The position numbers and the translations under genes were made by a program. Shown piece by piece: positions 1 through 11,228 of a DNA stretch of 64,000 nt; within the stretch, counting starts at the first letter, position 1; every line of letters begins with the position of its first letter. Source of the DNA: Trichosporon coremiiforme (lineage: Eukaryota; Basidiomycota; Tremellomycetes; Trichosporonales; Trichosporonaceae); the NCBI GenBank assembly GCA_039545355.1, contig BCJJ01000007.1, positions 868,001-932,000 on the forward strand, in the 5' to 3' direction. A model generated the notes under the pieces. That model made no database searches. It was not told the DNA's origin and saw only the letters and a program-made list of their open reading frames with translations.

Positions 1-2570
1 TGACCGATGAATACGGTTACAGGCGATAAACCTGCCCCCGATGGCGGTTTCAGTGGGCTTTCAGAGCTTCCACACTCGAGCTGGGCCGTCGGGCGGGCCA
101 CTGCTCGATTAACGACGACGACGTGGGCATTTGTCTACCTGTAGCGTCTGCGTGTCGTGGGTGGAGCGACTGAATGGGTAATGTGGGGTCCTAGACTCGA
201 CTCTCGAAGGTCGAAGACACGACCCGTCCCAATCGGGTATACCAAGAGCAGCAGGCGGCAAGAAGAGTGCAAAGCACGCCAGAGCCAGCATGCCAGCCTG
301 CCAGCATCGAGATGAAGACTCCCGTTTCCGACGCCCATACGACGAGCCAGTTGGGAGGGTAGCCCGTCCCTCAAACGAGGCCATAACGTCATGCTCCTCC
401 GGAACACCTTTGATCGACCGGCATGACCGAGCTTCTCCTTCTGCGACTCCGTCGTCCATTGCGCTCTCTCCAATCCAGCGATGTGGGGTGCGGAAGTCGG
501 CATGCAAGGCCATGCTTCCGTGTGCCTGTAGACCTGCTCCCACACCTCTGACGGTTTCTTGGAAGCTGAGGTGTGCGTGGGCGCGGGTTGCGCGGCACAG
601 CGACAGCGTCGAAGCGTCACAGGAGTGCGACGCGCGCGCGCATGGCCAGACGGCCATCCTTCTGCAAAACACAAAACGGCCGCCAGAACCGCTAGTTAGA
701 CTCTGCGACAAGCGCTGCGACACACTTGCAACAGCGTTAGCTCCGTCAGACAGTGTCAGAGTTCCGCCAGCTTTCCGCCAACTGCAGAACGGTCTGATAG
801 GCAGGCTGTCTCGCGCGATTGAGAGCAGTCAGACATCCGCAGCCTCTCCCGGAACCCAAACGCGAGCGCGTGCTAACTCTTGTCATGCTCTCATCAAACT
901 GTGACCCACTTGTTTGTTTCGGTCGAGGTCGGGCGTTCCGCCGCGCCATCGCAGCGCCCCCAGGTGCAGCCCAGGTAAAGTCCAGGCCGTACCGGAAGAC
1001 CCGGAAGGCGACCCTGCGCAGCACCCGGTGCTCACCTCATCGTACCGTCAGTATCCGGGTCAGCACGCGGTCAGAGAATCAGAGGCGCAGAGACTTTGTG
1101 GAGTGATGGTGAAAACGCAAGGCTGGACTGCGCGCGTTAAGGTTCCGGAACAGGGACGCCCCAGGGCTGCGCAGGGTTTCGGAACGAGCAACCCTGGGCG
1201 AAATCGGCACTAAGGCGAGACACTGAGAGCGAGCGCGCCAGCTCGCCCAGCGCGAGGTACCGAGGTCTGCTGGTACGCTGGCCAGAGCGCTGGAGTGAGG
1301 CTACGGTGCACCAGCGGGAGCCAGGCCCATGCCCCGGAGTCGCGACACGCCAGAGCCGGCAAAGCCAGAGGTTACCGAGAGGAGCTCCAGACTTGAGGCT
1401 CCAAAACCTCCAGCCTCCAGGCGATGAACGCGGAGCTCGTGCAAATGAGCAAATGAACTGCTCGTGCGCGATCACTTACGGGATATGGGACATGGGTACA
1501 TGGGACAGCGACAGCATGACAGCAGTCGAGCATGAGCCAGCGCCCAGTGTTGTGACAATTCAAGGCCGGCAAGCAGCGAGGCATCCGAGGCATGCGGGCC
1601 CGCATCGTTCATCACCCACGAGCCCTTCTATCCAACAAAGCCTGCCGATGCAAAACAACACACCCGGCCCGCAGCCCACGACGCCTGCTTCACCGCCGCT
1701 ACGCCCTCCGCGCCCTCCGGTACGCCCGTTGCAACCGGTGGTGACGCCCACGATCCCACGACGAGGTACGGTCCGTCACCGTCGCGCCGTCGTCGCTGCC
1801 AGGAGACAGCGGAGGCTCAAACGTTCGGCGCTGTAGCCGCCGCGTACGTGCTCCCCCACGCTGCACTGCACCCAGGACGAGGTTTGGAGGTTCCCTTTGT
1901 CTGGAGTCGCCCCTTCATGCTTCAGCGTTCAGCGTGCTCAGCGTGCTGAGAGTGTCTGCGAGGACGATGGTACGTGGTGAAACTCTTCATTAGGAAATAA
2001 ATAAGCTTCCCGCGGATCAGACGGGACGGACACGGCCAATGGTCTGACAGACCTCCCGGGTGTGTCTGAGACGAGCGAGTCCTTGCTGACCGGACCGGCT
2101 GGGGCGGGTGTGCACCTCACTTGCATGGAGGCAGGATGCGCCGCGTCGTCCGGCCCCGCTGTGCCCAGGCACAGCTGCATGCACTAGACTGCGTACAGCA
2201 CGCAAGCATGCAATACATGCGCGCCAGGCTCTACTCTACTCTGCGCGTGCATGTAATTGAGCGATGCAGGGATGTCAGGAGCAGCGTGAGGACGTGAGGG
2301 CAGGACCGCAGGAAACACTCAGGAACGCACACTGTCAGGATCACAGGATCGGACTACTGGAGGAGAGGGTACCGATCCAGCCAGGCACGGTGGCCGGGGC
2401 AGGGCGCGCAGGAAACTCTCGGCACACTTTAGCGCAGAAACCACTAACCTGACACAGTAACACGACCACCGCACCACTCCCAAGCCGAACAACTGCCTGC
2501 GATGCTTGCCTGCTGCCTGCTGCTATCCACTATTGCTTTGCACGCAGACGCGCCCTACGCCGTACGCTGC
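1..2570. other. Gene-free region at window start
   Basis: No reading frame here resembles a known family, and no chain of short exons with the window's usual splice signals could be built. Frames are short and lack domain-like composition. A short CTGCCTG-type run lies near 2505-2523. It may be intergenic DNA or hold a non-coding transcript. Confidence 0.5.
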
Positions 2571-4072
2571 AACGCTGGACGATGCATCACACTCTGACTC
2601 CAGCGATACCGCACTCTCGGACTCTACCAACATTCTCATCTTTGCTCCTTCTCCACATCTCTTTGCCTGAACACGATCTCGCTTTCGATCACTTTTACGC
2701 CCCCGACAGTCGCTCACTCATACCCTCCTCGACGACCCCCAGTCGACAAGTTTCCTGTCATCCCCCCCCTTTCTTCCTCGACCCGAAGCCCAAACCCGCT
2801 CGCGTGTACCCTCGACTGTGACCCGAGCGCGCGCGTCAATCGTCAATCGCATACCTCCCACGCCACGCACGTCCTTAAACTTTCGCATTTGGATCACTGT
2901 CGATTGTCGACACCATCAGCGATTCATACCCCATTGTCTGATACGCCACTCGGAATTAGGGCTTTCATATCCATCCAGGCTTCTGCGATTCTGCTAGGCT
3001 TTGGTCTTTGGTCGTCGGTTTACAGCTTGGCATTTGACAGGATCGCCTTAGCTTCCTCCCAACGAGCTCACTTCGAACGTCCGACCCAACCCCTTTGGCA
3101 ACCGCTGTAGCTGCAGCCTCTGCCACTGTCATCGCCGTACGCCGCGCACCGGACCGAACCGACACGGCGCACGCACCTTGCAGCGTCCCTTTGTTGTTGA
3201 AAGGGAACAGCTGTCGTCAACAAAGCAGCTCTTCAAGCCAGAGCAAGCCGCTACGGTGTCTGGAAGCCACCCACCTAAAACAGACCCTGCGATCTATCAC
3301 GACTTGCAGAAGGCTCTGAGAGCGACGATACGCCCAGCCAAGCCCAGTGGCCCACTCTGATCCAAGCCACCACCGGAGCCACCACTGCGACCCTACAGTC
3401 CTCTGTACCCTTCTGTCCCGCACGGGCCGCACGACCTGCCAGCACTCGCTCAACAGTTCCTCCATCCCACGACCCACATTCCATCTTCCATCAGCCGCAA
3501 CAGCCGCACCGACCGTAATCATTACACAGCGGTCCTTGCTTTGTTTCGGCTTGGTCACACCTGAACATCTCCTTTGGACCTAGGACCAAGCACGAGCACG
3601 AGAACCAGGCGCGTACCGACAGACCCAACGAGACACACGACCCCCGTGGATCCGCCCAAGACTCGTTCGGACATCTTCCCTTCCTTTTGTCGCATTGCAA
3701 CATTCCCCTCTTGTTCTTGTCTTGTATGATCCACGCTCTCTTCGTCGTCTCTCCTTAATTATCCCCAACAACGGACCCGACCTCACGTCTCGACAATCGG
3801 ACGCGCAACCCACACTCCTTTCGGCCTAGCCCACCTCTACGACCACACGACGCACAACGGCCAGCTTACCCCTGCCGCCATCTTATCAACTCCTCCCATT
3901 CTCAACAGCGTTATCGTGGCCTGAGCGTCGATATTATACCAACCCAACGTACTTGGCAAGAGGCGCACGCTCGGACCTGGACCCGGTAACCACACCCACA
4001 CCAACCCATAACCACAGTTGATAATCCATTGTCCCCATTCATAACATCAGCAACACTCTACACACCCATTCC
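2571..4072 (+). promoter_or_regulatory. Long pyrimidine-rich leader/promoter of the LIM gene
   Basis: For about 1.5 kb before the LIM start codon the + strand is rich in C and T and poor in G, with runs such as CCCCCCC near 2761-2770 and many CCCACAC, TCCCAT and CACCC stretches. This asymmetry is typical of transcribed 5' leaders and core promoters in basidiomycetes. It contains several short upstream AUG frames. The transcription start cannot be placed by eye, and part may be a 5' UTR intron. Confidence 0.5.
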
Positions 4073-6406
4073 ATGTCGCTCCTTGCAGCGCGTCCCCCCG
4101 CCCCCGAGGAGCGCGCTTCCGTCGTTCTCCCAACAGTCAAGTGCTCGACTTGCGCCGCCGAGATCCCTCTCAACTACCTCGGCGAACACATCTGCGGCTC
4201 AGCCCCCGCTCCTCGCGCCAACAACTTTGGCCCGTCCCCGCTTCGTCATGGTGGACCCAACCAGGGCTCAAGGTCTCACCTGAATGCGCAGACGGGAGGC
4301 ACTATCAAGCGACCAGGTGCACCCACTATGCTCCGCCCGTCTGGGCCTAGTCGGTTCGACGACGAGCTAGTGGCACCTTCTCGGTTTGGCGACTACACAG
4401 CAGACGTCCCGATGTCGGCAGTTTCGGCAAACATGAAGGACGGACAGTGGCCGTCACATGAGCAGAAGGGCATGCTTCCGCCTCGACCACTGGCTGACGA
4501 CATGCCGCCCCCGTCACCGACTCTGCCGGATACGCGGAGCGGTGGAAACGCTGGTATGGCCGGCGTCGGGCGACGAGCATTCGCTGCTGCCGCGTGGAGC
4601 GTGCGCGCGGGAGTGGCGTTAGCCCACGGAGCGGGTAAGGACTTTGCTCACGACCACGGTTCGGGCGGCATGCACGACCCGAGCGATGCTTCTCCCAACC
4701 CTTCGCCCATGAACGAACGACCGCCGCCGAATCAGATGCGCGATGGCCGTGCTGCGACCCCTCGCCAGATGCCTGTCGCAATGCCCATGCCAAGAGCTTC
4801 ACCGTCTCAGCAGTCGCCAGTCGATTACCGGCCTCCAGTCAACCGCAGTGCCTCGAGCACTTCCAGCAGGTCCGTCCGGGAACCGGTAATTCTGCCGAAG
4901 GTGCCGTTGTCTGGGCGTGCACCTTCTCGAAACCAATCGCGGAACGGTGACTGGCGTGCGCCCTCGCGGGCAGGCGACCACCGAGGCGATGAGTTCTTAC
5001 CAGCACGGCCGCAGGACATTCCTAACCGCAGTGCTACTTCGCAGTCCCGTTACTCTCCAGAGACAGAACGTGCCCACAACAACAATGGGCCCAACAGTCC
5101 CTTCTTTGATCGTTATCGCCAGATGGTTGAGACGCAAAGCGACCAGACGCACGACGTGTCAAGGAGCAAGTACTCGCCTGTCGAAGAGCGAACAAGACGG
5201 CATCACCAGCGACACAGCAGCTACGACGCTGGTAGCAGTATCGGGGGAGAAGAGTCGTCTCTGCCCTGGGCAAGAAGCGAGACTGAGGAAGAGCGCTACG
5301 ACCACCGACGGTATCCGACCGACGGCAGCATTCCGTCTACTTCGTCCTCGGCATCGGGCGACCACAACCGTGGCGGCGACTCATCGTCGCACGAGGCTGA
5401 GATGGTCATGACGCCGAGCCACAGCTGGGAGGGTCTCGTTGAGCGGACGGCGAATGTGGCTATCCACGACGACAAGCTCAAGGCGAACAACTCTCCGTAC
5501 GCATTCCCCGGCCTCAACTTTGGCGAAAGTATCGCCGACTCGCTGCACGACATTCATGACGAGGACGACGGCGAGCACTTTGTCGTCGGCGCGCCGCTGC
5601 AGGACCGGAGGGCTAACGGCCACCTCCGCTCATCCTCGCAGTCGACGGTCAAGTTTGACGAGCTGCGCGGCGCCGTGCAGAAGAAGAAGACCTCGCCTCT
5701 CCCTTCCCCGAACCTGAACCGCGACCTCGACCCGCCTCGCATTCCGCTCCAGATCTCGAACAGTGCGAAGCGGTCGCCCGACCTGCGCGGCGCCAACGTA
5801 TCGCCGTCGCCGACGTCTTCGTCACGCCCGCGGCGGCAGTGCGCAAACTGTGGCGAGGCTGTCGGTGGCAGCAAGCGGTTCGTTGAGCGCGACGGCATTG
5901 TGCTGTGCGAGGCGGACTGGAAGAAGCTGTACCTGCCTGCGTGTCGACGATGCCGTCAGCCGATCGAGAAGAGCGCCGTGTCCTCATCGGACGGGCAGCT
6001 CAAGGGCAAGTGGCACCGGTCGTGCTTCACGTGCACGCGATGCGACAAGCCATTCACGGGCAACGACTTTTACGTCTATGACGGCCGTCCGTGGTGCCAG
6101 TACCACTACGCCGAGGAGGCCAACACGCTGTGCTCGGCGCCCGAGTGCCGTCAGCCAATCGAGGGACCGTGCATCCTGGCTCCTGCAGGCGCCAACTCGA
6201 AGGAGCAGCGCTACCACCCTGGCCACTTAAAGTGCAAGGTGTGCGGAGACCAGAACATGTTCGAGTACTATGAGATCCCGGCCGAAGAAGGCAGGACGGA
6301 CAAGTACTGTGAGCTGCACTACAAGAACCTCGTGTCGAGCGGAGGAGCGACTGGCCGTGGCGAGAAGCGCCGCACCCGCCTCGTCGATCTCGCCAGCTTC
6401 AAGTAG
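4073..6406 (+). CDS. LIM-domain protein, paxillin/Pxl1-like
   Basis: A 777-residue single-exon protein. The N-terminus has a small Cys/His cluster (CSTC ... HIC, residues about 24-41). A long Ser/Pro/Arg-rich, probably disordered middle follows (about 60-585). The C-terminus carries tandem zinc modules: CANC ... CEAD (about 589-612), a full LIM domain starting CRRC with HRSC and CTRC, then a second LIM-like module starting CSAPEC and ending CELHY (to about 757). LIM domains are protein-binding zinc fingers. In fungi, proteins of this shape (Pxl1, Rga family) act at sites of polarised growth and cytokinesis, but no RhoGAP domain is present here, so Pxl1-like is the better guess. The ATG at 4073 was chosen because the pyrimidine-rich leader ends just before it. 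It converges on the capping-protein gene, with 223 bp between stops. Confidence 0.82.
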   Translation: MSLLAARPPAPEERASVVLPTVKCSTCAAEIPLNYLGEHICGSAPAPRANNFGPSPLRHGGPNQGSRSHLNAQTGGTIKRPGAPTMLRPSGPSRFDDELVAPSRFGDYTADVPMSAVSANMKDGQWPSHEQKGMLPPRPLADDMPPPSPTLPDTRSGGNAGMAGVGRRAFAAAAWSVRAGVALAHGAGKDFAHDHGSGGMHDPSDASPNPSPMNERPPPNQMRDGRAATPRQMPVAMPMPRASPSQQSPVDYRPPVNRSASSTSSRSVREPVILPKVPLSGRAPSRNQSRNGDWRAPSRAGDHRGDEFLPARPQDIPNRSATSQSRYSPETERAHNNNGPNSPFFDRYRQMVETQSDQTHDVSRSKYSPVEERTRRHHQRHSSYDAGSSIGGEESSLPWARSETEEERYDHRRYPTDGSIPSTSSSASGDHNRGGDSSSHEAEMVMTPSHSWEGLVERTANVAIHDDKLKANNSPYAFPGLNFGESIADSLHDIHDEDDGEHFVVGAPLQDRRANGHLRSSSQSTVKFDELRGAVQKKKTSPLPSPNLNRDLDPPRIPLQISNSAKRSPDLRGANVSPSPTSSSRPRRQCANCGEAVGGSKRFVERDGIVLCEADWKKLYLPACRRCRQPIEKSAVSSSDGQLKGKWHRSCFTCTRCDKPFTGNDFYVYDGRPWCQYHYAEEANTLCSAPECRQPIEGPCILAPAGANSKEQRYHPGHLKCKVCGDQNMFEYYEIPAEEGRTDKYCELHYKNLVSSGGATGRGEKRRTRLVDLASFK

Positions 6407-6629
6407 GACTAGAAGCAGCAGTTAAGTAAGAAATAGCAATAATCCCATAGCAGCATAGGGTTTCTTGGTTTTCTCCGATCTATAATGACCCGAGGCGACT
6501 GCCTCTCAGTCAATAGTGGTATCATGCACTCTAATATGTACCTCTTAACGATCCGGGTGTTGCCCAAATTTGATACATAAAAGTGTTGGGGAGAGTCACT
6601 TAGGTTCCTAATTACTACTACTAACGCGT

Positions 6630-8240
6630 TTACCTCGCCTTGCTGAGGTCGCTTCCGAGCGAGTATCCCTGCACCTTGTCCCAGTCGATCTTCTGCCTGG
6701 TGACGGGCAGTGCTCGGCGGAGGTTGCGGAAGCTCTTCTCTCCAAACTCCTCGTAGACATCGCCCAGCTCGAGCTGGTACGCCTGCTCAATCTTGGCAAT
6801 GGTGCCGACAATCTGGCTCGCGGCGTCGCGGCCGTCCTCCCACGTCTCGACCGGGACGGGGAACGCGGCCCGGTGCTCAGTCGACAGCTGCACGTTGCCC
6901 TGCTCATAGTAGTGGACGTCGACGAGGATCGTGCCCGTCACAGTGCCGACGGCGGGATCGACGACCCAACGCGTGCGCCAGCGCCCCGTCCAGAAGTTGC
7001 TCGGGTTGTAGCGGTTTCCGACAATCTCGAGGGTGTAGGAAGGATTTGCGCGCGACTCTTGCGCGATCGGCATCTGCTTCAGCACCGCAGGGGTGGATGA
7101 CGCTCCCGGGACGTCGTGCCCGCCCGCTGCGTCCAGCGCCTCGACTTCGGCCAGCTTGGCGTCCAGGCTGGACGTCACGGCCTCGTCTGCAGCGGCTCCT
7201 CCGGTCGCTGCCCCAGTAGCTGCCGGGGCCGCGCCGGTCGCAACGTTGTCCCCGGCCCCCAACTCCGCCTCAGCCTCGACCTCCTCTGCGATCTCGCGGT
7301 CTAGGTCCTCCAGCGCACCGGGCTGATCGACCTCGGCGTCCTTGGGGAGATCCGCGTCTCCGGCCGACGGTGTCGGCTCGGGCTCAAGCTTGCCGGGAGT
7401 CTCGCCGAGCGCAGCGGTGCCGGTCGGGTCGAGACGCTCGGCAACGCCCTCCATCTCGACGTCGAGGTCCTTCAGACCGCCGGGTGCATCGACCTCGGCA
7501 TCCTTCGGAAGGTTCGAGGTGGCGCTGCTTGTGCCGTCGACAGGGGTGTCGGACGGAACCGCGATGCCCTCGGGAATGGGGGGAACGGCCGGGCTAACTG
7601 CGCGGCTTGGGGGGACGCTGGCACTGACGCTGCCGCTCTGGCTACCCGTCGGCGTCGGGGCGGGCTCCAGCACGCCAACAGCTGCAGTAGCAACGGGGTA
7701 CTGGTCGCACGCGACGGACCAGCGGCCGTCAGAGAAATGGCTGCGAGTGTAGGCCGAGAGGGTCTCGGCGAAGGACTTGCGGATCGCCTCATCCTTGCTG
7801 GGCAGGATGTAGGGCTCGTAGTCGCTGGGGGTCATGCGGACGTGGTCGAAGGAAAAGGAGCGCGCAGCCTCAAAGTCGACGAAACGCTCCTGCGTTCCCG
7901 TCGTCGGGGCGATGACGGCCTCGGAGAGGAGCGAGACGTGAGGGTGGATGTTAGCCGCCTCGTCTTCCTCGTGTTCGACCGCGCTGAGCTGGGCGAGGTT
8001 GTAGTCCCGCAGCGCGGGGATTACGAAGGGCATCAGCGCCTCATCGTCGCCGATGATTGCGCGGATGTCTGCCGTTAGTCACTGATCGGTCGACAGCTGT
8101 GATCGGTGACGCACCATTCACAACATCGCTGTTTGTTAGCTCGACAAGGGGGTGCCAGCTCACTTAACTTCGCCCGGAGGGCTTTGCGCGATAAACTGCA
8201 CAGCGAGCTTGATCCTTTCTTCGGGACTGAGCTCGGCCAT
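6630..8240 (-). CDS. CAP1: F-actin-capping protein subunit alpha with large insert
   Basis: Three exons, read from high to low: 8240-8164, 8128-8115 (14 nt) and 8068-6630, giving 509 residues. The ends match the capping-protein alpha family: the N-terminal helix region (SPPGEV..DVVNDIRAIIGDDEAL), then the C-terminal NFWTGRWR signature and the actin-binding tail. With beta it forms the heterodimer that caps actin barbed ends. The family is usually about 260-290 residues. This one carries roughly 200 extra residues (about 163-364), rich in Ala, Pro, Glu and Asp, between the DGRWSV strand and the YTLEIVGN strand. The insert contains two copies of an LPKDAEVD.PG.L.DLD unit about 54 residues apart. 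The frame stays open throughout, so it looks translated. Without the 14-nt microexon, exon 1 cannot join exon 3 in frame. It is divergent from the zinc-finger gene. Confidence 0.93.
8115..8128 (-). other. 14-nt microexon of the capping-protein gene
   Basis: On the minus strand this segment is preceded by CTAACAAACAG and followed by GTGCGT. Joined to exon 1 (ending in two bases of an Asn codon) and exon 3, it supplies N-D-V-V-N, restoring the conserved N-terminal sequence and the frame. Flanking introns are 35 nt (8129-8163) and 46 nt (8069-8114). Confidence 0.9.
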
Positions 8241-8628
8241 TGTGTCTCGTGGCTGGGTGGACGGTGACGGTGTGGTGGTACCAAGCGCTCGAGTGCTCCA
8301 AGGTCAGCCGCCATGCACCCTCCGCTCGCAACTCGTGGCATGATGACGCTGACAACGGAGGCAGATCGCAGACACCCTGCTGCCTGCTGCCTGCTGCCTG
8401 CTGCCTGCTGCCTGCTGCCTCTACCCTGGCGGGCCTCCACTTGGCAACCAGTCTGGCCGGACCGTCCACCCAGCCATGGCCAGGCAGACCATCCGCCGCA
8501 ACCGAGGCTCAATCTGCTTCCGTGTCAGGCTCACGCCACCCGCCCGCCTGACCGCTGGAGGATTTACGCCTCCCGTCCATCCTTCCCCCCTTCTCTCAAC
8601 TTTTCCTCGAACCAAACAACTAGCAACA
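8241..8628. promoter_or_regulatory. Bidirectional promoter with CTGCTGC heptamer repeat
   Basis: This 388-bp gap separates the divergent capping-protein and zinc-finger genes and must hold both promoters. Positions 8377-8420 contain about six head-to-tail copies of the 7-mer CTGCTGC. A pyrimidine-rich tract (8571-8610) directly precedes the zinc-finger ATG. No TATA box is evident. Confidence 0.55.
8377..8420. repeat. CTGCTGC heptanucleotide tandem repeat
   Basis: About six perfect copies of a 7-bp unit, CTGCTGC (equivalently CCTGCTG). The unit length is not a multiple of three and the tract lies outside coding sequence, so it is a likely length-variable minisatellite. Confidence 0.9.
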
Positions 8629-9018
8629 ATGGGTGGTGGTAACGTGCGTATCGCCTCTCGTTTGGGCAGCATTGGAAGAGCTGCTTTATGGTTGTTCAAG
8701 CTGACTTCTCAGGGAGCTAAGTCCGCTCAGGCGCGTGCCCGCAACGCCGCGAAGGCCGACAAGGGTCCGACCTCGCAGCTCAAGTCGAACGCTGTGAGTA
8801 GTGTACGTTGGAAGAATGCTGACCTCCCAGGCCGCACAGTCGATCATGTGCAGCATTTGTCGCCAGACCTTCCAGGGTACGGCTAAGGCCCCTATGTGAG
8901 TTGTGTAGCTTAGTCACTCAGCGAACCGGAAGCTGACCCTCCCAGGCTCCAGCAGCACGTCGACGGCAAGCACCCGAAGTCGACCTTCGCCGCCTGTTTC
9001 CCCTCGTTCCAGGCCTAA
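8629..9018 (+). CDS. Small C2H2-type zinc-finger protein (ZNF706/At2g23090-like)
   Basis: Four exons (8629-8643, 8713-8793, 8831-8895, 8946-9018) encode 77 residues. The N-terminus MGGGN-GAKSAQ and the basic stretch up to QLKSN match the small 4F5/ZNF706-like family. They are followed by one zinc finger, CSIC ... HVDGKH, and the KSTFAACFP tail seen in this family. The proteins are small, basic and probably nucleic-acid binding; their role is poorly defined. The first exon is only 15 nt and ends exactly at the conserved MGGGN/GAKS junction. Introns are 69, 37 and 50 nt, with branch sites CTGAC shortly before CAG. Length is typical of the family. Confidence 0.9.
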
Positions 9019-9806
9019 GCTCGCCCGTGGGGAACAAGCTAGACTATAGAAGTACACTATCTTATCTCTTTATGGATCATCGTGTTGTGTTGTCACCGTC
9101 TTTACAACTGCAACAGTGTCCACGGTGACAATGGTAATGCCTCGCATCCGCGGGGCAGGAAGGGATGGCTGGTGTCCAGGAACATCGAAGAGGTGGAGGC
9201 AGACAGGAGACATTCGAGCTAAGTCTCTCCGGAAACTGAAGGTCGGAAATTGTCCCGTTACCCAGCAACCCGATATACCAAAGTTGCTTCAGAAGCCTGA
9301 GCTTTCAAGCTCTACATGCTGCACCAAACGCTACTTCAGTTGGTTTCCCTTCAGCATTAACTTTCTCGCTTATGACTCTCTGCGGTTGACGACCCCCTGA
9401 TGGACGAACAAATTTCGCCAAACGCGAAATCTACTGACTCGAATCGAGGCTGGGAGGTCAATGATGATCTTGCGTTGACCATGTTCGTGCTTGTCAGCTG
9501 CGGACGTCAGCGCTCCTGATTTGTCGAGGAGTGTAGCGCGGAGAGCCATTGCGCGATCTGTGAGACTCGTAAGGGGGTTGGGCGCCAAAGTCTAATGCAC
9601 CATCGTCCCGGCAGGATGTTAAAGTCATTTCTGGCGTCAGTGGCACCTAACGTTATAGATTCGATACCTCCCTCCATCTCATAAGGACGACTACTGCAGC
9701 GAACTAGGATATGAGCGTGAGGATCGTATGCTTGCGCTGGTATGCGACCATTGTCTTGCTGGTTGCTAGCTCTCCTCGGCAATCGATCCCAGCAGTCAGC
9801 GTCCTT
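9019..9806. other. Gene-free region
   Basis: Between the zinc-finger gene and the tRNA there are only short, unconvincing frames. The first part is probably the 3' UTR of the zinc-finger gene. I see no structured RNA or repeat. Confidence 0.5.
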
Positions 9807-9892
9807 GGGTTGTTGATCCAGTGGTTAAGATGGCTGCCTTCCATTACAACGTGGTCGAGCAGCTTACCGGGGTTCGAATCCCCGACAACTCA
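9807..9892 (+). tRNA. tRNA-Gly (anticodon UCC) with 14-nt intron
   Basis: The cloverleaf folds by eye. The acceptor stem pairs GGGTTGT (9807-9813) with ACAACTC (9885-9891, one G-U), with discriminator A at 9892. The D arm is 9816-9831. The anticodon stem pairs GCTGC (9833-9837) with GCAGC (9859-9863). The T arm is CGGGG TTCGAAT CCCCG (9868-9884). The anticodon TCC is 9840-9842. The 21-nt anticodon loop is 14 nt too long, so an intron is placed after position 37 at 9844-9857. The mature form is 72 nt before CCA addition. Box B (GGTTCGAATCC, 9871-9881) is perfect. One D-stem pair (C-A) is mismatched, so a computed score would be useful. Confidence 0.88.
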
Positions 9893-11228
9893 GAGCTGCC
9901 TCCTCGCCCAATGCTGGGCGCGACTCTTTTGCCGCTCAGAAGAGAACGGAAGAGAGAAGGTAGGTGAACTTTACGTCTTTGACGTCGTTTGCTCCATCTC
10001 CATGCAGGCCCAGGACCGTTGGTAGGGCGCCACTCATCACTCTGCGGCCAAATTCGCCCTTCTGAGGGGACATGGCATTGCCTGAGATTGAGCTTTCCAG
10101 AGTCATCTCAAACCTGTCTCTTGGGGACCTCATCTCATAGCAAGGAGCGAGGATAGACAAGTCACGGCTCCTCTCCTTCCACCCTACTGCACCAGAGTTT
10201 TGGGCTGTTGACCCGCCACAGCCCACAGTCCGGCACTGTACCTGGATGCCGACCCGTTGCATTAGGACTGATCTACTACCTCATCCTCGAGTTTGTTTAC
10301 CTCGAGCCGAGGCCGGCCCAAAGTCCGAGGCAGAAAAGCCTACATAAACCAGCGGATTATGCTTCATCACAAGCGCCAAGGTCGAACTCCAAAGCCTCAT
10401 CTGGGTCAGTTTTCTGAATTTCGCGAGATTATGGGGCAAAATGACCATCTGTGAAGCAGAACTTGCTCAAATCGCCAATGTCGTTACAGCGGTGAAGAAG
10501 CGTAACAGAGGCAGACAGGGACATCCCAAGGAGTTTCAAAATTGTCCTCTATCTCATGTTTGCAATCTTTCAAAGCTGTCCCGTCGTCTCGGCCGCGTTG
10601 CGGGTCTGCGATCTGGGTCACTGGACCTGGGACCGTGCCGCCCATAGCAACTGGAAGATGCCGATGCTACAGGATGGCATGCACGCTCACCACCTATGTG
10701 CATATTCGTAAGAATCGTGTGCGCTTCACGTTTGTGTCACCCGACTTAAGACTAACGAACGACCTGGCTACGCGCGACGAGGGAGTGTCGGACTGTAATT
10801 AGATCCCGCGCTAAACCATCCGTAGAGTGAAGTTACGAGTCGCGAACTCGATCACCGTTGAAACCCACGTCGTAATGCTGCGATCGGCATCCACACGCAT
10901 ATCCTACTCCTAACTCGACTCAGAGCGGCCCTTGAACTCCAGCGCGTCCAGACTTTAGCTCAGGGCAGGCAAATCGATCGCATGAGCCGGTATGGGGGGC
11001 GGACACGGGACTGTTAATGTAGTGCTAAGGACTCCGCCAGGACCCGCACTAGTTGATGCAACCGTTGACAGGATAGAGCGTTTATAACATAGTAAGGCGT
11101 CCCGCAAAAGGGGAACCGTGTTCTAAGAGAAGGCTTATTTGCAGTACACAGAGCTCAACCAAGCATCGGAGCGCTTTACTGCAAACTAAAAGTCCAGGAG
11201 GGTTTGGGCAGACGATGAGGCTTATCGC
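9893..11228. other. Gene-free region
   Basis: No family-like frame or exon chain was recognised. The right-hand end should include the 3' UTR of the peroxygenase gene, which is read towards this region. Confidence 0.45.
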
